Assembly (NCBI GenBank): GCA_964057225.1
Contig: OZ059894.1
Location: forward strand, 5,394,001 to 5,458,000
Length of the DNA stretch: 64,000 nucleotides
Origin: Auanema rhodensis
Lineage: Eukaryota > Nematoda > Chromadorea > Rhabditida > Rhabditidae
Direction of reading: 5' to 3'
A program made the position numbers and the translations under genes. The notes under the pieces are model-generated. The model made no database searches. It was given only the letters and a program-made list of their open reading frames with translations, and was not told where the DNA came from. Each line of letters opens with the position of its first letter. Positions within the stretch are counted from its first letter, which is position 1. This document shows positions 23,533 to 36,071 of this stretch, piece after piece.

Positions 23533-24931
23533 TTAAAAATGCACCGAGATATCAACTGATATAGGTTCACACTTATATCTTCGATTTTCACCCTGAAGAA
23601 TTAATTTTTTCGTTGAATAACATTGTCCATCGTCTTCGCCTCGAAAAAAAAATCTAAAAACATCTACTTTTTGTGAAATTATCTGGAAATTTTTCGGGAA
23701 ATTTTTGTCAAAAAGTTTTTGGAAGCAACTTTGAGTGTACATGGAAACTCAACATACACTAATGCATCATTTTTCAAACGATCATAACTAATTTTTGTAT
23801 TGGACGTTTCCCAATGTATTATAGTGTATTCGATGCGGATTTTTAAGCTGCGTCGATTTGTGTTATCAGATTTGCGCTAACTTAAAAATGCACCGAGATA
23901 TCAACTGATATAGGTTCACACTTATATCTTCGATTTTCACCCTGAAGAATTAATTTTTTCGTTGAGTAACATTGTCCATCGTCTTCGCCTCGAAAAAAAA
24001 ATCTAAAAACATCTACTTTTTGTGAAATTATCTGGAAATTTTTCGGGAAAATTTTTGTCAAAATGTTTTTGGAAGCAATGTTGAGTGTACATGGAAACTC
24101 AACATACACTAATGCATCATTTTTCAAACGATCATAACTAATTTTTGTATTCAGCGTTTCTCAATGTAACATAGTGCATTCGATGCGGATTTTTAAGCTG
24201 CGTCGATCTGTGTTATCAGATTTGCGCTAGCTTAAAAATGCACCGAGATATCAACTGATATAGGTTCACACTTATATCTTCGATTTTCACCCTGAAGAAT
24301 TAATTTTTTCGTTGAATACCATTGTCCATCGTCTTCGCCTCGAAAAAAAAATCTAAAAACATCTACTTTTTGTGAAATTATCTGGAAATTTTTCAGGAAA
24401 ATTTTTGTCAAAATGTTTTTGGAAGCAATGTTGAGTGTACATGGAAACTCAACATACACTAATGCATCATTTTTCAAACGATCATAACTAATTTTTGTAT
24501 TGGACGTTTCCCAATGTATTATAGTGTATTTGATGCGGATTTTTAAGCTGCGTCGATCTGTGTTATCAGATTTGCGCTAACTTAAAAATGCACCGAGATA
24601 TCAACTGATATAGGTTCACACTTATATCTTCGATTTTCACCCTGAAGAATTAATTTTTTCGTTGAATAACATTGTCCATCGTCTTCGCCTTGAAAAAAAA
24701 ATCTAAAAACATCTACTTTTTGTGAAATTATTTTGAAATTTTTCAGGAAAATTTTTGTCAAAATGTTTTTGGAAGCAATGTTGAGTGTACATGGAAACTC
24801 AACATACACTAATGCATCATTTTTCAAACGATCATAACTAATTTTTGTATTGGACGTTTCCCAATGTATTATAGTGTATTCGATGCGGATTTTTAAGCTG
24901 CGTCGATCTGTGTTATCAGATTTGCGCTAAC
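23533..24931 (+). repeat. 4-mer higher-order unit of B (1399 bp)
   Basis: The order is S (23533), R (23882), R' (24232), L (24582). S is the 349-bp type with 'gggaaattttt' and 'gcaactttgag'. R has 'gttgagtaac' and 'cctcgaaaa', followed by 'attcagcgtttctc'. R' has 'ataccattg' and 'tttttcagg'. L has 'ccttgaaaa' and 'tttgaaatttttcagg'. The next unit starts again with S at 24932. Confidence 0.82.
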
Positions 24932-27029
24932 TTAAAAATGCACCGAGATATCAACTGATATAGGTTCACACTTATATCTTCGATTTTCACCCTGAAGAAT
25001 TAATTTTTTCGTTGAATAACATTGTCCATCGTCTTCGCCTCGAAAAAAAAATCTAAAAACATCTACTTTTTGTGAAATTATCTGGAAATTTTTCGGGAAA
25101 TTTTTGTCAAAAAGTTTTTGGAAGCAACTTTGAGTGTACATGGAAACTCAACATACACTAATGCATCATTTTTCAAACGATCATAACTAATTTTTGTATT
25201 GGACGTTTCCCAATGTATTATAGTGTATTCGATGCGGATTTTTAAGCTGCGTCGATTTGTGTTATCAGATTTGCGCTAACTTAAAAATGCACCGAGATAT
25301 CAACTGATATAGGTTCACACTTATATCTTCGATTTTCACCCTGAAGAATTAATTTTTTCGTTGAGTAACATTGTCCATCGTCTTCGCCTCGAAAAAAAAA
25401 TCTAAAAACATCTACTTTTTGTGAAATTATCTGGAAATTTTTCGGGAAAATTTTTGTCAAAATGTTTTTGGAAGCAATGTTGAGTGTACATGGAAACTCA
25501 ACATACACTAATGCATCATTTTTCAAACGATCATAACTAATTTTTGTATTCAGCGTTTCTCAATGTAACATAGTGCATTCGATGCGGATTTTTAAGCTGC
25601 GTCGATCTGTGTTATCAGATTTGCGCTAGCTTAAAAATGCACCGAGATATCAACTGATATAGGTTCACACTTATATCTTCGATTTTCACCCTGAAGAATT
25701 AATTTTTTCGTTGAATACCATTGTCCATCGTCTTCGCCTTAAAAGAAAAATCTAAAAACATCTACTTTTTGTGAAATTATCTGGAAATTTTTCGGGAAAT
25801 TTTTGTCAAAAAGTTTTTGGAAGCAACTTTGAGTGTACATGGAAACTCAACATACACTAATGCATCATTTTTCAAACGATCATAACTAATTTTTGTATTG
25901 GACGTTTCCCAATGTATTATAGTGTATTCGATGCGGATTTTTAAGCTGCGTCGATTTGTGTTATCAGATTTGCGCTAACTTAAAAATGCACCGAGATATC
26001 AACTGATATAGGTTCACACTTATATCTTCGATTTTCACCCTGAAGAATTAATTTTTTCGTTGAGTAACATTGTCCATCGTCTTCGCCTCGAAAAAAAAAT
26101 CTAAAAACATCTACTTTTTGTGAAATTATCTGGAAATTTTTCGGGAAAATTTTTGTCAAAATGTTTTTGGAAGCAATGTTGAGTGTACATGGAAACTCAA
26201 CATACACTAATGCATCATTTTTCAAACGATCATAACTAATTTTTGTATTCAGCGTTTCTCAATGTAACATAGTGCATTCGATGCGGATTTTTAAGCTGCG
26301 TCGATCTGTGTTATCAGATTTGCGCTAGCTTAAAAATGCACCGAGATATCAACTGATATAGGTTCACACTTATATCTTCGATTTTCACCCTGAAGAATTA
26401 ATTTTTTCGTTGAATACCATTGTCCATCGTCTTCGCCTCGAAAAAAAAATCTAAAAACATCTACTTTTTGTGAAATTATCTGGAAATTTTTCAGGAAAAT
26501 TTTTGTCAAAATGTTTTTGGAAGCAATGTTGAGTGTACATGGAAACTCAACATACACTAATGCATCATTTTTCAAACGATCATAACTAATTTTTGTATTG
26601 GACGTTTCCCAATGTATTATAGTGTATTTGATGCGGATTTTTAAGCTGCGTCGATCTGTGTTATCAGATTTGCGCTAACTTAAAAATGCACCGAGATATC
26701 AACTGATATAGGTTCACACTTATATCTTCGATTTTCACCCTGAAGAATTAATTTTTTCGTTGAATAACATTGTCCATCGTCTTCGCCTTGAAAAAAAAAT
26801 CTAAAAACATCTACTTTTTGTGAAATTATTTTGAAATTTTTCAGGAAAATTTTTGTCAAAATGTTTTTGGAAGCAATGTTGAGTGTACATGGAAACTCAA
26901 CATACACTAATGCATCATTTTTCAAACGATCATAACTAATTTTTGTATTGGACGTTTCCCAATGTATTATAGTGTATTCGATGCGGATTTTTAAGCTGCG
27001 TCGATCTGTGTTATCAGATTTGCGCTAAC
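24932..27029 (+). repeat. 6-mer higher-order unit of B (2098 bp) with a chimeric monomer
   Basis: The order is S (24932), R (25281), d/S chimera (25631), R (25980), R' (26330), L (26680). It reads as the 3-mer S-R-d joined to the 4-mer S-R-R'-L with one monomer lost between d and S. Confidence 0.8.
25631..25979 (+). repeat. Chimeric B monomer d/S
   Basis: The 5' part is type d: 'ataccattg' and 'ccttaaaagaaaaat', up to about 25751. The 3' part is type S: 'gggaaattttt' from about 25794 and 'gcaactttgag'. The full-length parents occur close by: d at 27729 and 28778, and S at 24932 and 27030. The switch lies in the identical stretch between about 25752 and 25795. Confidence 0.78.
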
Positions 27030-29127
27030 TTAAAAATGCACCGAGATATCAACTGATATAGGTTCACACTTATATCTTCGATTTTCACCCTGAAGAATTA
27101 ATTTTTTCGTTGAATAACATTGTCCATCGTCTTCGCCTCGAAAAAAAAATCTAAAAACATCTACTTTTTGTGAAATTATCTGGAAATTTTTCGGGAAATT
27201 TTTGTCAAAAAGTTTTTGGAAGCAACTTTGAGTGTACATGGAAACTCAACATACACTAATGCATCATTTTTCAAACGATCATAACTAATTTTTGTATTGG
27301 ACGTTTCCCAATGTATTATAGTGTATTCGATGCGGATTTTTAAGCTGCGTCGATTTGTGTTATCAGATTTGCGCTAACTTAAAAATGCACCGAGATATCA
27401 ACTGATATAGGTTCACACTTATATCTTCGATTTTCACCCTGAAGAATTAATTTTTTCGTTGAGTAACATTGTCCATCGTCTTCGCCTCGAAAAAAAAATC
27501 TAAAAACATCTACTTTTTGTGAAATTATCTGGAAATTTTTCGGGAAAATTTTTGTCAAAATGTTTTTGGAAGCAATGTTGAGTGTACATGGAAACTCAAC
27601 ATACACTAATGCATCATTTTTCAAACGATCATAACTATTTTTTGTATTCAGCGTTTCTCAATGTAACATAGTGCATTCGATGCGGATTTTTAAGCTGCGT
27701 CGATCTGTGTTATCAGATTTGCGCTAGCTTAAAAATGCACCGAGATATCAACTGATATAGGTTCACACTTATATCTTCGATTTTCACCCTGAAGAATTAA
27801 TTTTTTCGTTGAATACCATTGTCCATCGTCTTCGCCTTAAAAGAAAAATCTAAAAACATCTACTTTTTGTGAAATTATCTGGAAATTTTTCGGGAAAATT
27901 TTTGTCAAAATGTTTTTGGAAGCAATGTTGAGTGTACATGGAAACTCAACATACACTAATGCATCATTTTTCAAACGATCATAACTAATTTTTGTATTGG
28001 ACGTTTCCCAATGTATTATAGTGTATTCGATGCGGATTTTTAAGCTGCGTCGATCTGTGTTATCAGATTTGCGCTAACTTAAAAATGCACCGAGATATCA
28101 ACTGATATAGGTTCACACTTATATCTTCGATTTTCACCCTGAAGAATTAATTTTTTCGTTGAATAACATTGTCCATCGTCTTCGCCTCGAAAAAAAAATC
28201 TAAAAACATCTACTTTTTGTGAAATTATCTGGAAATTTTTCGGGAAATTTTTGTCAAAAAGTTTTTGGAAGCAACTTTGAGTGTACATGGAAACTCAACA
28301 TACACTAATGCATCATTTTTCAAACGATCATAACTAAGTTTTGTATTGGACGTTTCCCAATGTATTATAGTGTATTCGATGCGGATTTTTAAGCTGCGTC
28401 GATTTGTGTTATCAGATTTGCGCTAACTTAAAAATGCACCGAGATATCAACTGATATAGGTTCACACTTATATCTTCGATTTTCACCCTGAAGAATTAAT
28501 TTTTTCGTTGAGTAACATTGTCCATCGTCTTCGCCTCGAAAAAAAAATCTAAAAACATCTACTTTTTGTGAAATTATCTGGAAATTTTTCGGGAAAATTT
28601 TTGTCAAAATGTTTTTGGAAGCAATGTTGAGTGTACATGGAAACTCAACATACACTAATGCATCATTTTTCAAACGATCATAACTAATTTTTGTATTCAG
28701 CGTTTCTCAATGTAACATAGTGCATTCGATGCGGATTTTTAAGCTGCGTCGATCTGTGTTATCAGATTTGCGCTAGCTTAAAAATGCACCGAGATATCAA
28801 CTGATATAGGTTCACACTTATATCTTCGATTTTCACCCTGAAGAATTAATTTTTTCGTTGAATACCATTGTCCATCGTCTTCGCCTTAAAAGAAAAATCT
28901 AAAAACATCTACTTTTTGTGAAATTATCTGGAAATTTTTCGGGAAAATTTTTGTCAAAATGTTTTTGGAAGCAATGTTGAGTGTACATGGAAACTCAACA
29001 TACACTAATGCATCATTTTTCAAACGATCATAACTAATTTTTGTATTGGACGTTTCCCAATGTATTATAGTGTATTCGATGCGGATTTTTAAGCTGCGTC
29101 GATCTGTGTTATCAGATTTGCGCTAGC
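27030..29127 (+). repeat. Two 3-mer higher-order units of B (2 x 1049 bp)
   Basis: S-R-d starts at 27030, 27379 and 27729 and repeats at 28079, 28428 and 28778. Each copy has its own private substitutions, for example 'ctattttttgta' near 27638 in the first and 'ctaagttttgta' near 28336 in the second, so the two can be told apart. Confidence 0.82.
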
Positions 29128-30176
29128 TTAAAAATGCACCGAGATATCAACTGATATAGGTTCACACATATATCTTCGATTTTCACCCTGAAGAATTAAT
29201 TTTTTCGTTGAATAACATTGTCCATCGTCTTCGCCTCGAAAAAAAAATCTAAAAACATCTACTTTTTGTGAAATTATCTGGAAATTTTTCGGGAAATTTT
29301 TGTCAAAAAGTTTTTGGAAGCAACTTTGAGTGTACATGGAAACTCAACATACACTAATGCATCATTTTTCAAACGATCATAACTAATTTTTGTATTGGAC
29401 GTTTCCCAATGTATTATAGTGTATTCGATGCGGATTCTTAAGCTGCGTCGATCTGTGTTATCAGATTTGCGCTAACTTAAAAATGCACCGAGATATCAAC
29501 TGATATAGGTTCACACTTATATCTTCGATTTTCACCCTGAAGAATTAATTTTTTCGTTGAATAACATTGTCCATCGTCTTCGCCTTGAAAAAAAAATCTA
29601 AAAACATCTACTTTTTGTGAAATTATCTGGAAATTTTTCGGGAAAATTTTTGTCAAAATGTTTTTGGAAGCAATGTTGAGTGTACATGGAAACTCAACAT
29701 ACACTAATGCATCATTTTTCAAACGATCATAACTAATTTTTGTATTCAGCGTTTCTCAATGTAACATAGTGCATTCGATGCGGATTTTTAAGCTGCGTCG
29801 ATCTGTGTTATCAGATTTGCGCTAACTTAAAAATGCACCGAGATATCAACTGATATAAGTTCACACTTATATCTTCGATTTTCACCCTGAAGAATTAATT
29901 TTTTCGTTGAATAACATTGTCCATCGTCTTCGCCTCGAAAAAAAAATCTAAAAACATCTACTTTTTGTGAAATTATCTGGAAATTTTTCGGGAAAATTTT
30001 TGTCAAAATGTTTTTGGAAGCAATGTTGAGTGTACATGGAAACTCAACATACACTAATGCATCATTTTTCAAACGATCATAACTAATTTTTGTATTCAGC
30101 GTTTCTCAATGTAACATAGTGCATTCGATGCGGATTTTTAAGCTGCGTCGATATGTGTTATCAGATTTGCGCTAGC
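29128..30176 (+). repeat. Three B monomers closing the S-R series
   Basis: Monomers at 29128 (S-like, with 'gttcacacatatatc'), 29477 and 29827 (R-like, with 'attcagcgtttctc' downstream). They resemble parts of 44515-45460, where R-like monomers with the same downstream variant also occur in succession. Confidence 0.65.
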
Positions 30177-32275
30177 TTAAAAATGCACCGAGATATCAAC
30201 TGATATAGGTTCACACTTATATCTTCGATTTTCACCCTGAAGAATTAATTTTTTCGTTGAATACCATTGTCCATCGTCTTCGCCTTAAAAGAAAAATCTA
30301 AAAACATCTACTTTTTGTGAAATTATCTGGAAATTTTTCGGGAAAATTTTTGTCAAAAAGTTTTTGGAAGCAATTTTGAGTGTACATGGAAACTCAACAT
30401 ACACTAATGCATCATTTTTCAAACAATCATAACTAATTTTTGTATTAAGCGTTTTTCAATGTGACGTAGTGCATTCGATGCGGAATTTTAAGCTGCGTCG
30501 ATTTGTGTTATCAGATGTGCGCTAACTTAAGAATGCACCGAGATATCAACTGATATAAGTTCACACATATATCCTCGATTTTCACCCTGAAGAATTAATT
30601 TTTTCGTTGAATAACATTGTCCATCGCCTTCGCCTTGAAGAAAGGAATCTAAAAACATCTACTTTTTGTAAAATTATTTTGAACTTTTCGGGAAAATTTT
30701 TGTCAAAATGTTTTTGGAAGCAATTTTGAGTGTACATGGAAACTCAACATACACTAATGCATCATTTTTCAAACGATCATAACTAATTTTTGTATTGGAC
30801 GTTTCCCAATGTATTATAGTGTATTCGATGCGGATTTTTAAGCTGCGTCGATCTGTGTTATCAGATTTGCGCTAACTTAAAAATGCACCGAGATATCAAC
30901 TGATATAGGTTCACACTTATATCTTCGATTTTCACCCTGAAGAATTAATTTTTTCGTTGAATACCATTGTCCATCGTCTTCGCCTTAAAAGAAAAATCTA
31001 AAAACATCTACTTTTTGTGAAATTATCTGGAAATTTTTCGGGAAAATTTTTGTCAAAAAGTTTTTGGAAGCAATTTTGAGTGTACATGGAAACTCAACAT
31101 ACACTAATGCATCATTTTTCAAACGATCATAACTAATTTTTGTATTAAGCGTTTTTCAATGTGACGTAGTGCATTCGATGCGGAATTTTAAGCTGCGTCG
31201 ATTTGTGTTATCAGATGTGCGCTAACTTAAGAATGCACCGAGATATCAACTGATATAAGTTCACACATATATCCTCGATTTTCACCCTGAAGAATTAATT
31301 TTTTCGTTGAATAACATTGTCCATCGCCTTCGCCTTGAAGAAAGGAATCTAAAAACATCTACTTTTTGTAAAATTATTTTGAACTTTTCGGGAAAATTTT
31401 TGTCAAAATGTTTTTGGAAGCAATTTTGAGTGTACATGGAAACTCAACATACACTAATGCATCATTTTTCAAACGATCATAACTAATTTTTGTATTGGAC
31501 GTTTCCCAATGTATTATAGTGTATTCGATGCGGATTTTTAAGCTGCGTCGATCTGTGTTATCAGATTTGCGCTAACTTAAAAATGCACCGAGATATCAAC
31601 TGATATAGGTTCACACTTATATCTTCGATTTTCACCCTGAAGAATTAATTTTTTCGTTGAATACCATTGTCCATCGTCTTCGCCTTAAAAGAAAAATCTA
31701 AAAACATCTACTTTTTGTGAAATTATCTGGAAATTTTTCGGGAAAATTTTTGTCAAAAAGTTTTTGGAAGCAATTTTGAGTGTACATGGAAACTCAACAT
31801 ACACTAATGCATCATTTTTCAAACGATCATAACTAATTTTTGTATTAAGCGTTTCTCAATGTGACGTAGTGCATTCGATGCGGAATTTTAAGCTGCGTCG
31901 ATTTGTGTTATCAGATGTGCGCTAACTTAAGAATGCACCGAGATATCAACTGATATAAGTTCACACATATATCCTCGATTTTCACCCTGAAGAATTAATT
32001 TTTTCGTTGAATAACATTGTCCATCGTCTTCGCCTCGAAAAAAAAATCTAAAAACATCTACTTTTTGTAAAATTATTTTGAACTTTTCGGGAAAATTTTT
32101 GTCAAAATGTTTTTGGAAGCAATTTTGAGTGTACATGGAAACTCAACATACACTAATGCATCATTTTTCAAACGATCATAACTAATTTTTGTATTAAGCG
32201 TTTTTCAATGTGACGTAGTGCATTCGATGCGGAATTTTAAGCTGCGTCGATTTGTGTTATCAGATTTGCGCTCAC
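30177..32275 (+). repeat. Dimeric higher-order repeat of B (3 x 700 bp)
   Basis: Pairs start at 30177/30527, 30877/31227 and 31577/31927. The first member is type d ('ataccattg', 'ttaaaagaaaaat', then 'gtgacgtagtgc'). The second has 'ttaagaatgcacc', 'gttcacacatatatcctcg' and, in the first two pairs, 'catcgccttcgccttgaag' with 'aaaggaatct'. In the third pair the second member has 'cctcgaaaaaaaaatc' instead. Confidence 0.8.
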
Positions 32276-32576
32276 TTAAAAATGCACCGAGATATCAACT
32301 GATATAGGTTCACACTTATATCTTCGATTTTCACCCTGAAGAATTAATTTTTTCGTTGAATAACATTGTCCATCGTCTTCGCCTTGAAAAAAGGAATCTA
32401 AAAACATCTACTTTTTGTAAAATTATTTTGAACTTTTCGGGAAAATTTTTGTCAAAATGTTTTTGGAAGCAATTTTGAGTGTACATGGAAACTCAACATA
32501 CACTAATGCATCATTTTTCAAACGATCATAACTAATTTTTGTATTGGACGTTTCCCAATGTATTATAGTGTATTCA

Positions 32577-35500
32577 ATGCGGATTTTTAAGCTGCGTCGA
32601 TCTGTGTTATCAGATTTGCGCTAACTTAAAAATGCACCGAGATATCAACTGATATAGGTTCACACTTATATCTTCGATTTTCACCCTGAAGAATTAATTT
32701 TTTCGTTGAATACCATTGTCCATCGTCTTCGCCTTAAAAGAAAAATCTAAAAACATCTACTTTTTGTGAAATTATCTGGAAATTTTTCGGGAAAATTTTT
32801 GTCAAAAAGTTTTTGGAAGCAATTTTGAGTGTACATGGAAACTCAACATACACTAATGCATCATTTTTCAAACGATCATAACTAATTTTTGTATTAAGCG
32901 TTTCTCAATGTGACGTAGTGCATTCGATGCGGAATTTTAAGCTGCGTCGATTTGTGTTATCAGATGTGCGCTAACTTAAGAATGCACCGAGATATCAACT
33001 GATATAAGTTCACACATATATCCTCGATTTTCACCCTGAAGAATTAATTTTTTCGTTGAATAACATTGTCCATCGTCTTCGCCTCAAAAAAAAAATCTAA
33101 AAACATCTACTTTTTGTAAAATTATTTTGAACTTTTCGGGAAAATTTTTGTCAAAATGTTTTTGGAAGCAATTTTGAGTGTACATGGAAACTCAACATAC
33201 ACTAATGCATCATTTTTCAAACGATCATAACTAATTTTTGTTTTGGACGTTTCCCAATGTATTATAGTGTATTCGATGCGGATTTTTAAGCTGCGTCGAT
33301 CTGTGTTATCAGATTTGCGCTCACTTAAAAATGCACCGAGATATCAACTGATATAGGTTCACACTTATATCTTCGATTTTCACCCTGAAGAATTAATTTT
33401 TTCGTTGAATAACATTGTCCATCGTCTTCGCCTCGAAAAAAAAATCTAAAAACATCTACTTTTTGTGAAATTATCTGGAAATTTTTCGGGAAATTTTTGT
33501 CAAAAAGTTTTTGGAAGCAACTTTGAGTGTACATGGAAACTCTACATACACTAATGCATCATTTTTCAAACAATCATAACTAATTTTTGTATTGGACGTT
33601 TCCCAATGTATTATAGTGTATTCGATGCGGATTTTTAAGCTGCGTCGATCTGTGTTATCAGATTTGCGCTATCTTAAAAATGCACCGAGATATCAACTGA
33701 TATATGTTCACACTTATATCTTCGATTTTCACCCTGAAGAATTAATTTTTTCGTTGAATAACATTGTCCATCGTCTTCGCCTCGAAAAAAAAATCTAAAA
33801 ACATCTACTTTTTGTGAAATTATCTGGAAATTTTTCGGGAAATTTTTGTCAAAAAGTTTTTGGAAGCAACTTTGAGTGCACATGGAAACTCAACATACAC
33901 TAATGCATCATTTTTCAAACGATCATAACTAATTTTTGTATTGGACGTTTCCCAATGTATTATAGTGTATTCGATGCGGATTTTTAAGCTGCGTCGATCT
34001 GTGTTATCAGATTTGCGCTAACTTAAAAATGCACCGAGATATCAACTGATATAGGTTCACACTTATATCTTCGATTTTCACCCTGAAGAATTAATTTTTT
34101 CGTTGAATAACATTGTCCATCGTCTTCGCCTCGAAAAAAAAAATCTAAAAACATCTACTTTTTGTGAAATTATCTTTAAATTTTTCGGGAAATTTTTGTC
34201 AAAAAGTTTTTGGAAGCAACTTTGAGTGTACATGGAAACTCAACATACACTAATGCATCATTTTTCAAACGATCATAACTAATTTTTGTATTGGACGTTT
34301 CCCAATGTATTATAGTGTATTCGATGCGGATTTTTAAGCTGCGTCGATCTGTGTTATCAGATTTGCGCTAACTTAAAAATGCACCGAGATATCAACTGAT
34401 ATAGGTTCACACTTATATCTTCGATTTTCACCCTGAAGAATTAATTTTTTCGTTGAATAACATTGTCCATCGTCTTCGCCTCGAAAAAAAAATCTAAAAA
34501 CATCTACTTTTTGTGAAATTATCTGGAAATTTTTCGGGAAATTTTTGTCAAAAAGTTTTTGGAAGCAACTTTGAGTGTACATGGAAACTCAACATACACT
34601 AATGCATCATTTTTCAAACAATCATAACTAATTTTTGTATTGGACGTTTCCCAATGTATTGTAGTGTATTCGATGCGGATTTTTAAGCTGCGTCGATCTG
34701 TGTTATCAGATTTGCGCTATCTTAAAAATGCACCGAGATATCAACTGATATATGTTCACACTTATATCTTCGATTTTCACCCTGAAGAATTAATTTTTTC
34801 GTTGAATAACATTGTCCATCGTCTTCGCCTCGAAAAAAAAATCTAAAAACATCTACTTTTTGTGAAATTATCTGGAAATTTTTCGGGAAATTTTTGTCAA
34901 AAAGTTTTTGGAAGCAACTTTGAGTGCACATGGAAACTCAACATACACTAATGCATCATTTTTCAAACGATCATAACTAATTTTTGTATTGGACGTTTCC
35001 CAATGTATTATAGTGTATTCGATGCGGATTTTTAAGCTGCGTCGATCTGTGTTATCAGATTTGCGCTAACTTAAAAATGCACCGAGATATCAACTGATAT
35101 AGGTTCACACTTATATCTTCGATTTTCACCCTGAAGAATTAATTTTTTCGTTGAATAACATTGTCCATCGTCTTCGCCTCGAAAAAAAAAATCTAAAAAC
35201 ATCTACTTTTTGTGAAATTATCTTTAAATTTTTCGGGAAATTTTTGTCAAAAAGTTTTTGGAAGCAACTTTGAGTGTACATGGAAACTCAACATACACTA
35301 ATGCATCATTTTTCAAACGATCATAACTAATTTTTGTATTGGACGTTTCCCAATGTATTATAGTGTATTCGATGCGGATTTTTAAGCTGCGTCGATCTGT
35401 GTTATCAGATTTGCGCTAACTTAAAAATGCACCGAGATATCAACTGATATAGGTTCACACTTATATCTTCGATTTTCACCCTGAAGAATTAATTTTTTCG

Positions 35501-36071
35501 TTGAATAACATTGTCCATCGTCTTCGCCTTGAAAAAAAAATCTAAAAACATCTACTTTTTGTGAAATTATTTTGAAATTTTTCAGGAAAATTTTTGTCAA
35601 AATGTTTTTGGAAGCAATGTTGAGTGTACATGGAAACTCAACATACACTAATGCATCATTTTTCAAACGATCATAACTAATTTTTGTATTGGACGTTTCC
35701 CAATGTATTAAAGTGTATTCGATGCGGATTTTTAAGCTGCGTCGATCTGTGTTATCAGATTTGCGCTAACTTAAAAATGCACCGAGATATCAACTGATAT
35801 AGGTTCACACTTATATCTTCGATTTTCACCCTGAAGAATTAATTTTTTCGTTGAATAACATTGTCCATCGTCTTCGCCTTGAAAAAAAAATCTAAAAACA
35901 TCTACTTTTTGTGAAATTATTTTGAAATTTTTCAGGAAAATTTTTGTCAAAATGTTTTTGGAAGCAATGTTGAGTGTACATGGAAACTCAACATACACTA
36001 ATGCATCATTTTTCAAACGATCATAACTAATTTTTGTATTGGACGTTTCCCAATGTATTATAGTGTATTCG
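32577..36071 (+). repeat. 10-mer unit of B (3495 bp), left copy
   Basis: This ten-monomer segment is repeated immediately to the right at an exact offset of 3495 bp. Private markers are shared with the right copy: 'aaactctacatac' near 33537, a 'gtattgtagtg' near 34657, a ten-A run near 34133 and 'tattaaagtg' near 35708. The left limit is set by 32576, where this copy has A ('attcaatgc') and the right copy has G at 36071. Confidence 0.88.
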
